A stretch of DNA of 64,000 bases from Pseudomonas sp. CBZ-4 (GCF_000346755.1 NZ_ANNV01000166.1:1-64000), one strand, 5' to 3'. Positions 34,930-44,583 are shown, counted from the first letter of the stretch. Notes: generated by a model from the letters alone, not told the origin. Numbers and translations are program-made.

Positions 34930-35322
34930 CTAGTGTCCTGCGGAATAGATGGCGTGCGGGTCTTTGAGCACCGGTTCGACAACCTTCCACGCGCCGTTCT
35001 CGAACACGCGGTAGAAGCAGCTGTGACGGCCGGTGTGGCAGGCGATGTCGCCGATCTGCTCGACCTTGAGGATCACCACGTCGGCGTCGCAGTCGATGCG
35101 CATCTCGTGCAGGGTCTGCACGTGCCCGGACTCTTCGCCCTTGCGCCACAGTTTGCCACGCGAACGTGACCAGTAAATGGCGCGCTGCTCAGTGGCGGTG
35201 AGGCTCAGGGCCTCGCGGTTCATCCAGGCCATCATCAGCACGCGCCCGGTCTTGTAGTCCTGGGCAATGGCCGGCACCAGGCCGTCACTGTCCCATTTGA
35301 TCTCGTCCAGCCAGTCTTTCAT
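34930..35322 (-). CDS. hisI: Phosphoribosyl-AMP cyclohydrolase
   Basis: HisI opens the purine ring of phosphoribosyl-AMP, the third step of histidine synthesis. The 130-residue protein shows YWSRSRGKLWRKGEESGH, the metal-binding DCDAD, and CHTGRHSCFY with Cys ligands. A long in-frame extension upstream antisense to ubiB is ignored; the ATG at 35322 matches the family N-terminus MKDWLDEIKWD. Confidence 0.95.
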   Translation of the reverse strand: MKDWLDEIKWDSDGLVPAIAQDYKTGRVLMMAWMNREALSLTATEQRAIYWSRSRGKLWRKGEESGHVQTLHEMRIDCDADVVILKVEQIGDIACHTGRHSCFYRVFENGAWKVVEPVLKDPHAIYSAGH

Positions 35323-35363
35323 GTTCGGCTCCGGCAATTTGCGACAGTGTATAACCGGATTGG

Positions 35364-36968
35364 CTATCGACGCACGATCAGATAAACACCGACGGCGACC
35401 ATGATGCCCGCCGGCCAGTAGCCCAGCGCATTCAACGGCCCGCCGAGGGCGAGCACGATGCCGCCGGTCAGGTGCGCGGCGCCGAGCAGGCGCAGGAACC
35501 AGTCGTCCTTGCGCGTGTGCCACGGTGGTGCGGGGTCTTTGGCGTGGGGCTGGGACATGCGCTCCAGCAGGTCGCGGGTCATGTTGGCCAGGTGCGGCAG
35601 TTGCTCGACCTGGCTGTGCAGGTTGCCCAGCAGGGTTTTCGGGCTGACCCGCTCGCGCATCCAGCGTTCGAGGAACGGTTGGGCGGTGTTCCACAGGTCG
35701 AGGTCCGGGTACAGCTGGCGGCCCAGGCCTTCGATGTTCAGCAGGGTCTTTTGCAGCAGCACCAGCTGCGGCTGCACTTCCATATTGAAGCGCCGCGCGG
35801 TCTGGAACAGGCGCATCAGCACCTGGCCGAAGGAAATATCCTTTAACGGTTTTTCGAAGATCGGCTCGCACACCGTACGGATCGCTGCTTCGAATTCGTT
35901 GAGCTTGGTCTCGGCCGGCACCCAGCCCGAATCGATGTGCAACTGCGCCACGCGGCGGTAGTCACGCTTGAAGAAGGCGAACAGGTTGCGTGCCAGGTAG
36001 TCCTGGTCCTGCGGGGTGAGGCTGCCGACGATGCCGCAGTCGATCGCGATGTACTGCGGGCTCCACGGGTTGACGGTGCTGACGAAGATGTTGCCGGGGT
36101 GCATGTCGGCATGGAAGAAGCTGTCGCGGAACACCTGGGTGAAGAAGATCTCCACGCCGCGTTCGGCGAGCATCTTCATGTCGGTGCGTTGGTCGGCCAG
36201 CGTCGCAAGATCCGTCACTTGCACGCCGTAGATGCGCTCCATCACCAGCACTTTCGGGCGGCACCAGTCCCAGTACACTTGCGGCACGTACAGCAGCTCC
36301 GAGCCTTCGAAGTTGCGCTTGAGCTGGCTGGCGTTGGCCGCTTCGCGCAGCAGGTCGAGTTCGTCGTAGATGGTTTTTTCGTAGTCGGCGACCACGTCCA
36401 CCGGGTGCAGCAAGCGTGCGTCGGCGCTGAAGCGCTCGGCGGCGCGGGCGAGGATGAACAGCCACGCCAGGTCCTGGCCGATGATCGGCTTGAGGCCCGG
36501 GCGGATCACTTTCACCACCACTTCTTCGCCGCTCTTGAGCTGTGCGGCGTGCACTTGCGCGACCGAGGCCGAGGCCAGCGGCTCGACGTCGAAGCGGCTG
36601 AACACGTCGCTGATCTTCTGGCCCAGCTGTTCTTCGATCAGCTTCATCGACTGCTGGGAGTCGAACGGCGGCACGCGGTCTTGCAGCAGCATCAGCTCGT
36701 CGGCGATGTCTTCGGGCAGCAGGTCGCGGCGGGTCGAGAGGATCTGCCCGAACTTGATAAAGATCGGCCCCAGGTCCTGCAACGCCAGGCGCAGGCGCGC
36801 GCCACGGCTCAGCTCCAGCTTCTTGCGCGGGAACCAGCGCCACGGCAGCACATAGCGCACCGCCAGCAGGAACCACGGCAGGGGCAGGGCGAACAGCAGG
36901 TCATCGAGTTGGTAGCGGATTACGACGCGCTGGATACGAAACAAACGGCGGACGGCGAGCAGCTTCAT
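35364..36968 (-). CDS. ubiB: Ubiquinone biosynthesis regulatory protein UbiB
   Basis: UbiB is an atypical ATPase/kinase of the ADCK (COQ8) family required for aerobic ubiquinone synthesis. The 534-residue protein has the KxGQ motif FIKFGQILSTRRD near residue 70, the HADMHPGNIFV catalytic loop, the DCGIVGSL metal site, and two C-terminal membrane helices. It overlaps ubiJ by 4 bases. Confidence 0.95.
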   Translation of the reverse strand: MKLLAVRRLFRIQRVVIRYQLDDLLFALPLPWFLLAVRYVLPWRWFPRKKLELSRGARLRLALQDLGPIFIKFGQILSTRRDLLPEDIADELMLLQDRVPPFDSQQSMKLIEEQLGQKISDVFSRFDVEPLASASVAQVHAAQLKSGEEVVVKVIRPGLKPIIGQDLAWLFILARAAERFSADARLLHPVDVVADYEKTIYDELDLLREAANASQLKRNFEGSELLYVPQVYWDWCRPKVLVMERIYGVQVTDLATLADQRTDMKMLAERGVEIFFTQVFRDSFFHADMHPGNIFVSTVNPWSPQYIAIDCGIVGSLTPQDQDYLARNLFAFFKRDYRRVAQLHIDSGWVPAETKLNEFEAAIRTVCEPIFEKPLKDISFGQVLMRLFQTARRFNMEVQPQLVLLQKTLLNIEGLGRQLYPDLDLWNTAQPFLERWMRERVSPKTLLGNLHSQVEQLPHLANMTRDLLERMSQPHAKDPAPPWHTRKDDWFLRLLGAAHLTGGIVLALGGPLNALGYWPAGIMVAVGVYLIVRR

Positions 36969-37588
36969 GCGTTATCGCTTGGATCAAGGGAACGGCTCAG
37001 GCGCTCGAAGCGGGCCTCAAGGCGTTCCAGGTCGATTTTGGCCTTGTCGAGTTCACGAAAGCGCGCTTGCGCTTCCCGTTCTCCGACCAGGGTGCGCGAT
37101 TCTTCGCTCAGGTATTCGGCAAGGTTCTGGTTAAGGCTGGCGAACCCTTGCTGATACCACCGCGAACGGCTGCGCAGGTGCCCGCTGATCAGCTGGGTGG
37201 CCACCGGGCCGATCCAGCGTGACAGCTCGTATTCCCAGTCCAGTTCCAGGTCTTGCAGCACGGCGGCCAGGTCCATCAGCACCGAACTGTCGCCTTCCAG
37301 CTCGACTTCGGCGCTGTGCAGGATCGCCGTCTTGTTGCGGCTCAGGGCCAGGTGCAACAGGCTCGAGGCCGGCGCACGCAGGGTGCAATCGGCCTCGGCG
37401 GCCCAGGTGCTGGCGAGCAGCAGGCCTTCATCGCTGGGCAGGATAAACAGCTGCAAGGCGGGGCTGCGGCAATCGACGGCAATCACCTTGCCGGTCAAGT
37501 GCGCGAGCCGCGCCAGGGCGGTGCTGTCCAGGCGCAGGACACGGTTGAGGCCGTGTTCGACGCTGGCGAGAAGGCCCTGGAACAGCAT
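36965..37588 (-). CDS. ubiJ: Ubiquinone biosynthesis accessory factor UbiJ
   Basis: UbiJ, 207 residues, has an N-terminal SCP2-like lipid-binding domain and a C-terminal charged helix rich in Arg and Glu (ARFRELDKAKIDLERLEARFERL). With UbiK it organises the soluble ubiquinone enzyme complex. The start overlaps the ubiE stop by one base (TGATG). Confidence 0.92.
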   Translation of the reverse strand: MLFQGLLASVEHGLNRVLRLDSTALARLAHLTGKVIAVDCRSPALQLFILPSDEGLLLASTWAAEADCTLRAPASSLLHLALSRNKTAILHSAEVELEGDSSVLMDLAAVLQDLELDWEYELSRWIGPVATQLISGHLRSRSRWYQQGFASLNQNLAEYLSEESRTLVGEREAQARFRELDKAKIDLERLEARFERLSRSLDPSDNA

Positions 37589-38358
37589 CAGGGCTTGATG
37601 CCGCGGTGCAGGGCGACGATGCCCGAGGTCATGTTGTGGTAGGTCACGCGGTCGAAACCGGCCTCTACCATCATCGACTTCAGGGTTTCCTGGTCGGGGT
37701 GCATGCGGATCGATTCGGCCAGGTAGCGATAGCTCTCGGCGTCATTGGTGATCAGCTTGCCCATCAGCGGCATGAAGGCGAACGAGTAGGTGTCGTAGAC
37801 CTTGGACATGATCGCGTTCGTCGGCTTGGAGAACTCCAGCACCAACAGGCGCCCGCCCGGCTTGAGCACGCGCAGCATCGAGCGGATCGCGTCTTCTTTA
37901 TGGGTGACGTTGCGCAGGCCGAAGGCGATGGTCACGCAGTCGAAATGGTTGTCGGGGAACGGCAGCTTTTCAGCGTCGGCCTGGACGAATTCGATATTGC
38001 CGGCCACGCCTTTATCCAGCAGGCGGTCGCGCCCGACCTTGAGCATGGAACCGTTGATGTCCGCCAGCACCACCTGGCCGGTGGGGCCGACAAGCTTGGA
38101 GAACTTGGCTGCCAGGTCGCCCGTGCCGCCGGCGATGTCCAGCACGCGGTTGCCGGTGCGGACGCCCGACAGTTCGATGGTGAAGCGCTTCCACAGGCGG
38201 TGCATGCCGCCGGAGAGCACGTCGTTCATCAGGTCGTACTTGGCCGCAACCGAGTGGAACACCTCAGCGACTTTTTCCGCCTTTTGGCTTTCCGGGACGT
38301 TCTTGAAGCCGAAGTGAGTGGTGGGTTCGGCATCGCTGCCTTTGCGCTGATCAGTCAT
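37588..38358 (-). CDS. ubiE: Ubiquinone/menaquinone C-methyltransferase
   Basis: UbiE performs the C2 methylation in ubiquinone synthesis with S-adenosylmethionine. The 256-residue class I methyltransferase has VLDIAGGTGDLA near residue 76, VLADINGSML, and the family motifs YDLMNDVLSGGMHR and TIAFGLRNVTH. The ATG at 38358 gives the usual start; an upstream extension is ignored. It leads the ubiE-ubiJ-ubiB operon. Confidence 0.96.
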   Translation of the reverse strand: MTDQRKGSDAEPTTHFGFKNVPESQKAEKVAEVFHSVAAKYDLMNDVLSGGMHRLWKRFTIELSGVRTGNRVLDIAGGTGDLAAKFSKLVGPTGQVVLADINGSMLKVGRDRLLDKGVAGNIEFVQADAEKLPFPDNHFDCVTIAFGLRNVTHKEDAIRSMLRVLKPGGRLLVLEFSKPTNAIMSKVYDTYSFAFMPLMGKLITNDAESYRYLAESIRMHPDQETLKSMMVEAGFDRVTYHNMTSGIVALHRGIKP

Positions 38359-38502
38359 ATCGCTGTCACCAAAAGAGAATGCGGCACATGATAATCCCCA
38401 AGGCCTGCTTTGTCTTGGCAAGGCTGAAGGTAAGATGGGTGGTCACCGAGACCTTTTGCCGCATCGAAGGTATCCAAACCGCTATAAAGAGGAGTCATTG
38501 CA

Positions 38503-38778
38503 ATGGCCCGTATTACTGTTGAGCGTGCACATTCCCTGGGTAAAGAAGGCGCGCGGGCAAAGGCCGAGAAGTTGGCGCATAAACTCAAGGAGCAATATGG
38601 CCTGGAGCCGTCGTGGTTTGGCGATACCTTGAACCTCAAGCGTTCAGGGGTTAAAGGCACGGTAGTAGTGGCGGATGATTCGCTGCGTATTGATGTGGAA
38701 CTGGGGCTGTTGATGTCGGCCATGAGTGGCACCATCAAGTCCGAAATCGAGAAGGCCTTGGATAAAGCACTGGCTTGA
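38503..38778 (+). CDS. PHA-granule-associated small protein (polyhydroxyalkanoic acid system family)
   Basis: This 91-residue protein of the family Pfam calls PHA_gran_rgn is found in many bacteria beside PHA or ubiquinone genes. It is a compact alpha/beta protein beginning MARITVERAH, with an Ala/Lys-rich first helix and a final helix EIEKALDKALA. It starts at an ATG behind GAGGAG, diverges from ubiE and precedes phaI. Its exact role is unknown. Confidence 0.85.
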   Translation: MARITVERAHSLGKEGARAKAEKLAHKLKEQYGLEPSWFGDTLNLKRSGVKGTVVVADDSLRIDVELGLLMSAMSGTIKSEIEKALDKALA

Positions 38779-38882
38779 TCCGAGTGTTCTAGGGTGCCGA
38801 TTCTAATTTTTCCTCCTACTTTGTGGCCAAGCCCTCAACTCCTGTGGGCCGTTCCTCCACCCTATTCTGCGTGAGGTGCACC

Positions 38883-39305
38883 ATGGCCAAAGTTATCTTG
38901 AAGAAAAAAATCGACGCCCAGACTACTGCCCTGAGCGACGTTAAAACCTACGCCCGCAAGATCTGGCTGGCGGGTCTGGGGGCTTACGCCAAGGTTGGCA
39001 GCGAAGGCAGCGAGTACTTCAAGGAACTCGTTAAAGCCGGTCAACATGTTGAAAGTAAAGGCAAAAAAGTTGCAGTTGAACAAATTGATGCGGCCAACAG
39101 TCAGATTGATCAAGTAAAGAGCAATGTCTCCTCTGTCAAAGGTCGGGTAGAAGTTCAGCTGGATAAAGTTGAAAAAGCTTTTGATACTCGTGTTGCCAGT
39201 GCCTTGAATCGAATCGGCATTGCGTCTAAACATGACGTGGAGACACTCTCTGCTAAGCTCGAAGAGCTAACGGCATTGCTCGAACGTGTCGCGCGTAAAC
39301 ACTAA
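38883..39305 (+). CDS. phaI: Phasin PhaI
   Basis: PhaI is a 140-residue granule-surface phasin that stabilises medium-chain PHA granules. The N-terminus carries the phasin segment YARKIWLAGLGAYAKVG, and the rest is amphipathic helix with heptad-like Val/Leu. The ATG at 38883 behind GAGGTG gives the known phaI length; a further upstream start is rejected. It is followed 12 bases later by phaF. Confidence 0.93.
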   Translation: MAKVILKKKIDAQTTALSDVKTYARKIWLAGLGAYAKVGSEGSEYFKELVKAGQHVESKGKKVAVEQIDAANSQIDQVKSNVSSVKGRVEVQLDKVEKAFDTRVASALNRIGIASKHDVETLSAKLEELTALLERVARKH

Positions 39306-39317
39306 GGAGACATCGGG

Positions 39318-40268
39318 ATGGCTGTTCAAAAGAAACCTCAGAAAGAAGGCAGCTCGTGGGTCGGGAAAGTTGAAGAATATTCCCGCAAGATCTGGCTGGC
39401 TGGTTTAGGCGTTTACTCGAAGATCGACAGTGACGGCAGCAAACTCTTCGAGACGCTGGTTAAAGACGGCGAGAAGGCCGAGAAAGTAGCCAACAACGCA
39501 GTCGGTAAAAAAGTCACTGCGGCCAAAGCCACTGCCGGTTCGCGCATCAGCGATGCGAAGAAACAAGTGCTGGGGACTTGGGGGGAGCTGGAGGGGGCTT
39601 TGGACAAGCGCCTTAACAGCGCCATTTCGCGCCTGGGCGTGCCGAGCAAAGCTGAAGTGAAAGCGCTGCACAGCAAGGTCGATACCCTGACCAAGCAAAT
39701 CGAAAAACTCACCGGCGCCAAAGTGGCTCCAGTGAAAACCGCCGCCGCCAAGCCTGCCGCGAAAACGGCGGCAGCCAAACCGGCCGCTAAAACCGTCGCC
39801 AAACCACTGGTGAAAGCCGCGGCCAAGCCCGCTGCAAAACCTGCGGCCAAGGCCCCCGCAAAAGCCGCTGCCAAACCGGCCGCCAAGCCCGCGGCAAAAA
39901 CCGCAGCGGCCAAACCAGCCGCCAAGCCTGCCGCTAAACCGGTAGCCGCCAAGGCGGCTGCGAAGCCCGCGGCGAAACCTGCCGTGAAAGCGGCGGCCAA
40001 ACCTGCGGCTAAAACGGCTGCCGCCAAACCGGCTGCCAAGCCGGCAGCAGCCAAACCCGCGGCCAAACCCGCAGTGGCCAAGCCAGCAGCCAAACCTGCG
40101 GCGAAGAAACCAGCGGTCGCCAAAAAGCCCGCAGCGCCCAAGCCGGCAGTGGTCGCCAAGCCTGCAGCTGCGCCTACCGCGTCGACAGCCAACTCGGTGT
40201 CTGCGCCAACGCCCGCTGCTACCCCGACTGTAACGCCGGCAACCCCGACGCCATCCAGTCAGTCCTGA
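39318..40268 (+). CDS. phaF: Phasin PhaF with histone H1-like tail
   Basis: PhaF is a 316-residue two-domain protein. The N-terminal phasin domain (residues 1-135, with YSRKIWLAGLGVYSKI, paralogous to PhaI) binds granules. The C-terminal half is built of about 20 irregular AAKPAAK-type repeats that bind DNA nonspecifically, linking granules to the nucleoid for segregation. A terminator follows directly. Confidence 0.95.
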   Translation: MAVQKKPQKEGSSWVGKVEEYSRKIWLAGLGVYSKIDSDGSKLFETLVKDGEKAEKVANNAVGKKVTAAKATAGSRISDAKKQVLGTWGELEGALDKRLNSAISRLGVPSKAEVKALHSKVDTLTKQIEKLTGAKVAPVKTAAAKPAAKTAAAKPAAKTVAKPLVKAAAKPAAKPAAKAPAKAAAKPAAKPAAKTAAAKPAAKPAAKPVAAKAAAKPAAKPAVKAAAKPAAKTAAAKPAAKPAAAKPAAKPAVAKPAAKPAAKKPAVAKKPAAPKPAVVAKPAAAPTASTANSVSAPTPAATPTVTPATPTPSSQS

Positions 40269-40286
40269 TTTTTGCGGGACATCTGA

Positions 40287-40322
40287 AAATGCCCGGCCTG
40301 CGAAGGTCGGGCATTTTTTTTC
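40287..40322. terminator. Bidirectional terminator between phaF and the fimbrial operon
   Basis: AATGCCCGGCCT pairs with AGGTCGGGCATT, with a T8 run on the plus strand and a T4 run on the minus strand. It can end both the phaIF and the convergent fimbrial transcripts. Confidence 0.85.
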
Positions 40323-40352
40323 GGGCGCACAACGTGGCGCCTGAAGGCACCG

Positions 40353-40880
40353 CTAGTTGTAGGTGATCGACACGGTCACGGCGCTGGCCAGGCTGCCTTG
40401 GGTGATGGCTGCGCCGGTTTTATGGTAGGCCCCTGCCAGTGGCAGCACGGCCTTGTTGCCGCTGGTGACCACCGTTCGGCTGCGCTCGGCGGGCGTGCCA
40501 TTGGCCGGGATGGTCGAAAGGCCGGGGGCGCGGTGTGTCAGCCAAAGGGCTGTACCCCCGGAAGTGCCGGTGTTGGCGAACAGCATCCCGTTGTCTGCCG
40601 AAGGGGTCCCGGTGAATAGGAAGATCACGTTGCGAATGTCCGATTCGCAGTCGGCAGACACCTCGAAATCCAACTGCCCCGCGTAGGGTGTTGAATCCAA
40701 GTCGGAAATCTTGATAGGCGGCAAGGCAATGGTGCGGTTCTCGTCACCCGCCGCCAGGTTGCAGGTGCCCGCGTTGACTTGCCCGACAAAGGTCAAAGTA
40801 CCGCTCGTAGCGGCCTGGGCCGCAGGGTGGGTGAAGGTTGCCGCGATTGTCAGCAGCAGAGAAAGGTGGCGCATGTTCAT
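40353..40880 (-). CDS. Minor fimbrial subunit (pilin)
   Basis: This 175-residue secreted pilin of the type 1 family has a signal peptide ending at AAQA-ATSG. Two Cys (in AGTCNL and SADCES) form the expected disulphide, and the penultimate Tyr of the SITYN end is typical of the donor-strand fold. It is closely similar to the C-terminal half of the adhesin encoded upstream. Two ATGs (40880 and 40874) are possible. It is the last gene of the fimbrial operon. Confidence 0.88.
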   Translation of the reverse strand: MNMRHLSLLLTIAATFTHPAAQAATSGTLTFVGQVNAGTCNLAAGDENRTIALPPIKISDLDSTPYAGQLDFEVSADCESDIRNVIFLFTGTPSADNGMLFANTGTSGGTALWLTHRAPGLSTIPANGTPAERSRTVVTSGNKAVLPLAGAYHKTGAAITQGSLASAVTVSITYN

Positions 40881-40897
40881 CAGGTTTTCCCAGCGTT

Positions 40898-41836
40898 TCA
40901 GTTGTAAGTGATAGTGACCGTGGCAGTGGTGGCCAGGGTGCCTTGGCTGACTGTTCCGTTTTTGTGATAAGCCGCGCCAAGTGGCAACACGGCGCGATTG
41001 CCGGTGACGACCACCGTGCGCGTGTCATTGGCACTGAGGGTCTGTGGCGTGCCGCCGAGGCGGGAGTACAGCCAGAGCGCCACACCGCCGGCCGAGCCGG
41101 TATTGGCGAAGAGCGAGGGGTTGCCTGGCGCAGGTGTGCCGGTAAAGCGGAACGTCACGTCACTGGCGTCGCTGCAATTGGCCGTCAATTCGAAATCGTG
41201 GGCGCCTGCGCTGATTGCGCTGTCGAAATCGCGCACGCGCACCTCGGGAAGGGGGATCGTGCGGTTGACGTCGCCTGCCTCCAGGTCACAGGTGGCGGGG
41301 GCCCTGATGAAGCTGACCGAGTTGCCGAGTTGCAGGAGGAAACGGTCTGGGACATCCATCCATTTCTTTTCCCAGAAGCGCCCGCTGGGGATTGTCCAGC
41401 TGGTGACGGGGCCGATCTTGTAGAAGGTGGCCTCGGCGTAGGTGAAGCTGGGAACCTTCCCGTAGATGTACTCGGGGCCCTGGTTATAAAGTGCAAAGTT
41501 GGCTTGCCCGCCGCCGGCCCATTTCATCGAAATCGTGACGCCGATGCCTGGAACCTCTGTGAGGTAGGCGCCCGTACTGGGGTCCTGCAATTGTTGATAT
41601 CGCCCGATGATCCAACTGCGCTCAGCAACGCGGCAGTCGGCAAAATAGTCGGGCGCCGAACCGCTGAACGCCTGGCGAAGGATCACACTGCCGACCGGCA
41701 GGCTGTCCGGTACGCTGATCGTCGCTGGCAGGTTCAGGGTGAATGTATCGTTCTGGTATCGGTCACACCCCGCTTCAGCGGCAAGGGGCAGGCCGAAGGC
41801 CAGTAGTGCGCAAGCGAGTGGGGTCGAGTATTTCAT
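40898..41836 (-). CDS. Two-domain fimbrial tip adhesin
   Basis: This 312-residue protein has a signal peptide ending at AAEA-GCDRY. Residues about 22-175 form a domain without close resemblance to the pilins here, probably the receptor-binding lectin domain (Cys in GCDRY and DCRVA). Residues about 180-312 form a pilin domain (ATCDLEAGD, TANCSD, ending VTITYN). This is the FimH-like layout of a tip adhesin. The ligand cannot be told. It starts at an ATG behind GGACTGAAG. Confidence 0.85.
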   Translation of the reverse strand: MKYSTPLACALLAFGLPLAAEAGCDRYQNDTFTLNLPATISVPDSLPVGSVILRQAFSGSAPDYFADCRVAERSWIIGRYQQLQDPSTGAYLTEVPGIGVTISMKWAGGGQANFALYNQGPEYIYGKVPSFTYAEATFYKIGPVTSWTIPSGRFWEKKWMDVPDRFLLQLGNSVSFIRAPATCDLEAGDVNRTIPLPEVRVRDFDSAISAGAHDFELTANCSDASDVTFRFTGTPAPGNPSLFANTGSAGGVALWLYSRLGGTPQTLSANDTRTVVVTGNRAVLPLGAAYHKNGTVSQGTLATTATVTITYN

Positions 41837-41887
41837 CTTCAGTCCGTCAGCAATAAACAGGGCATGAGCGCGCGCGTAACGCGGCGA

Positions 41888-44443
41888 TCAACCGCTTGAA
41901 TGGGTTTGGCAAGTGCCGGCGTCCAGATGGCGCAAGCGATTGGCTTTGCCCGTGGAGGGCTCGGCGCCCAGCCTGTAGCGCAGCACGCAAGCGGCGTCGG
42001 CATGGGCGCCCCACTTGACGGTCAACGGCCCTTCCGCACGCGACACCCGCACAAAGGCCCTGCCGCCCTGGCCGACCACGCCAACACTGGCCCCGGCGTC
42101 ATCGAATACATCCGAGCCGAACGGCAACGGGCTGCCGTCTTCGCGCTGTGCATGGATCAGGATGGCCTGGCCGTTGACCGTATCGAAGTGCAGCTTCACC
42201 ACCGAGCCGGCACGAGGCGCGACGTTTTGTGCGGCGGTCTTGAGCTCCACGTCGACGGACAGATCCTTGGGGTCCAGTTCGACAACGTTCTGGCGATAGG
42301 GCGTGAGGTGCGGCACCACGGCAAAACCGCGCTTGCCGACCTGGGCGCCATGGTTGCCATTGATCCGTGCACCCTGTGCATCCGGAGCCTGGACGATGCC
42401 GATGGTGTCGCCCAATTCCGGCGCGAAGGTCACGCCGTCGCGGTGGGCGACAATGCCTCCGGTGATGCCGAGGGACATCGAGCGGTAGCTGTCGCTTTGC
42501 CCGTAGCCAGCGGACAACACGCCCTGGCTCGCCTGATATTTCGCGTCGGCGCTTATCGCATGGCTGCTGCCCTGCGTGCGGCTGCCGCCTACCCCGTAGG
42601 TAAATTCGCTGCGTTCGCCCAGGGTGCCGCCGAGGTTCAACCGCTCGCCGCTGCTTTGGTTGCCGCGGTAGGCCGTGGTGGTCAAGGTCGGCGAGCGTGC
42701 ATCGCTGCCCAACGGCAGGCTCAGGGTCAGTTCCACTTGCTTGTCCACCCGGTCACTGAGCAAATCCTTGGTGCGCTGGGCGCTGAGGGTGTAGTGCAGG
42801 CCTTTCCAGCTGCCGCTGTAACCTGTGGTGAAGGTCAGGTTGCCGCTGGTACGGTTCCAGTAGTTTTGCGAGGAGCCGGTCAGGTAGACCGTCCCGTTGC
42901 CCACGCTTTGGTTGAGGCTGATGTCCATCCGGTCGCGCAGGCGCGATACGCGGTTCAGGTTGCGCCCATCAATGGCGAGGTCGCGAACCCGCGCTGCGTC
43001 GACGATGCTCAGGTAGCCTTCGGTGGAGTAACGGTAGGCACCGAGGGCAAAGTGCGTGCCGGTGTCGGTGAAGTTCTTGCTGTAGCGCAGTTGCACACTT
43101 TGCCCCTGGCGGGATCCGTTGCCGGGCAGATGTGCGCTTGAACGGGTCAGGTCAAACGACAGTGCCCCGTACGGCGTATTGAACGCGGAACCGACCAACT
43201 GCGCCTGATAGTCGTCACCCATCACCGCACCGGTGTAGCCGGTCAACAGGTTGCTGAGACCGTGCTGATAGGTGGCTTGCATCAGCCTGGGTGGATGGCG
43301 CAGGCCGATTTCATCCAGCACGCCAGCACTCAACCCATAGCGGCTGGAGCCGGCGCGCAGCAGGTTGGCGTTGGCGGCGAACGGCACGATGAATTCGCGC
43401 TGGCGGCCGTCGGCTTCAGTCACCGTGACGCTCAAGTCGCCGCCATAGCCCGTCGGATACAGGTCGTTGAGCACAAACGGGCCGGGGGCCACCGACACTT
43501 CATCCAGCAACACGCCACGCTGGCGCACGGTCACCCGCGCGTTGGTCTCGGCGATACCTCGCACGATGGGCGCGAACCCGCGCTGGGAGTCGGGCAGCAT
43601 GCGGTCATCGCTGAACAGGCTGGCGCCGTGCAAGCGCACACTGTCGAACAGCGCGCCCGGGGTATAGATCTCGCCGACCATCAGTTGGGATTGCAGCGGG
43701 CCCACTTCGCGCTGCACATAGGTGTTGCTGCTTTGATAGCCCGAGGCCGCGTCTGTCTGGCTGAAACTGCCGTTGTGGCGCCAGTGCCAGTCGCCCAGGT
43801 TGAGCCCGCTGTTCAGGCCCAGGTAGTGCGAGTCGAGCGAGCGCCCCTGGGTGCGGGTGGCAAAGGTGTTGGCGTTGTAGCGCACAAAGGCGGCATCGAT
43901 TCCGCCATCCCAGTGCTTCGGGTCGACAAAGCCGCGAACCTTGCGCGCCAGGTAGATCTGCGGAACCTGGAGTGTCAGGCGGTTTTCGCCCGGATCGAAC
44001 TGGCCGGTGCTGCCGGGCAGGTAGCGGGCAATGTCTGCGCAGCGTTCATAGTCGGGGGGTGGCGCGCCGGGTTGATCCTTTGGCGCGTCCAGGTCGATGC
44101 CGAACCTGAGCAGGGCGTCCTGCTCCAGGCACATCTGCGCAGAGTCCCGGCCTTCGGTTGCGACGAAGGTCAAGGTTTCGCGACCTATCCACTGGCCGTT
44201 CAGGTAAACGTCGGTGCGGTAGTTGCCGGGCAGCACGATGTTGCCCTGGCTGAACTTCGTGATATCGACCTGCTGGCCGCCCGCGCCATCCGGAAAGAAG
44301 GCGGGGTTGAACCCGACATTTTCTACCGCATGGCTGCCCATGGCATAGGCGCCGCTCAGCAGTAACAGGCAACGCGCCGGCAGTGCCAGACAGGCGCGCA
44401 CAAAGGGCACGTTTCTGACGCTGGCGTGGGTGTTCAAACTCAT
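41888..44443 (-). CDS. Fimbrial outer-membrane usher protein
   Basis: This 851-residue usher of the FimD/PapC family assembles and secretes the pilus. After the signal peptide comes the N-terminal domain (FNPAFFPDG, LPGNYRTDVYLNG), the 24-strand barrel with the internal plug region (PFVLNDLYPTGYGGDL), and C-terminal domains (LPFGSDVFDDAG). The ATG at 44443 has GGAAAGGG at the right distance; the slightly longer frame begins at a TTG. Confidence 0.95.
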   Translation of the reverse strand: MSLNTHASVRNVPFVRACLALPARCLLLLSGAYAMGSHAVENVGFNPAFFPDGAGGQQVDITKFSQGNIVLPGNYRTDVYLNGQWIGRETLTFVATEGRDSAQMCLEQDALLRFGIDLDAPKDQPGAPPPDYERCADIARYLPGSTGQFDPGENRLTLQVPQIYLARKVRGFVDPKHWDGGIDAAFVRYNANTFATRTQGRSLDSHYLGLNSGLNLGDWHWRHNGSFSQTDAASGYQSSNTYVQREVGPLQSQLMVGEIYTPGALFDSVRLHGASLFSDDRMLPDSQRGFAPIVRGIAETNARVTVRQRGVLLDEVSVAPGPFVLNDLYPTGYGGDLSVTVTEADGRQREFIVPFAANANLLRAGSSRYGLSAGVLDEIGLRHPPRLMQATYQHGLSNLLTGYTGAVMGDDYQAQLVGSAFNTPYGALSFDLTRSSAHLPGNGSRQGQSVQLRYSKNFTDTGTHFALGAYRYSTEGYLSIVDAARVRDLAIDGRNLNRVSRLRDRMDISLNQSVGNGTVYLTGSSQNYWNRTSGNLTFTTGYSGSWKGLHYTLSAQRTKDLLSDRVDKQVELTLSLPLGSDARSPTLTTTAYRGNQSSGERLNLGGTLGERSEFTYGVGGSRTQGSSHAISADAKYQASQGVLSAGYGQSDSYRSMSLGITGGIVAHRDGVTFAPELGDTIGIVQAPDAQGARINGNHGAQVGKRGFAVVPHLTPYRQNVVELDPKDLSVDVELKTAAQNVAPRAGSVVKLHFDTVNGQAILIHAQREDGSPLPFGSDVFDDAGASVGVVGQGGRAFVRVSRAEGPLTVKWGAHADAACVLRYRLGAEPSTGKANRLRHLDAGTCQTHSSG

Positions 44444-44583
44444 GTTTACCCTTTCCAAAAATAGGCACTGTCCGAATCCGGGCCAAGGGGAGCCCTGCCC
44501 TGAAAAATGGGCATCAAGACGAACCTGTGCAGTGGAGTGAGTCGCGCGGGCGGGACGTTACGGCGCCACGCAAGCCTCATCGT

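Noticed and set aside
34928..35149. In-frame N-terminal extension of hisE
   Set aside because: It overlaps hisI in another frame, and HisE proteins are about 110 residues.
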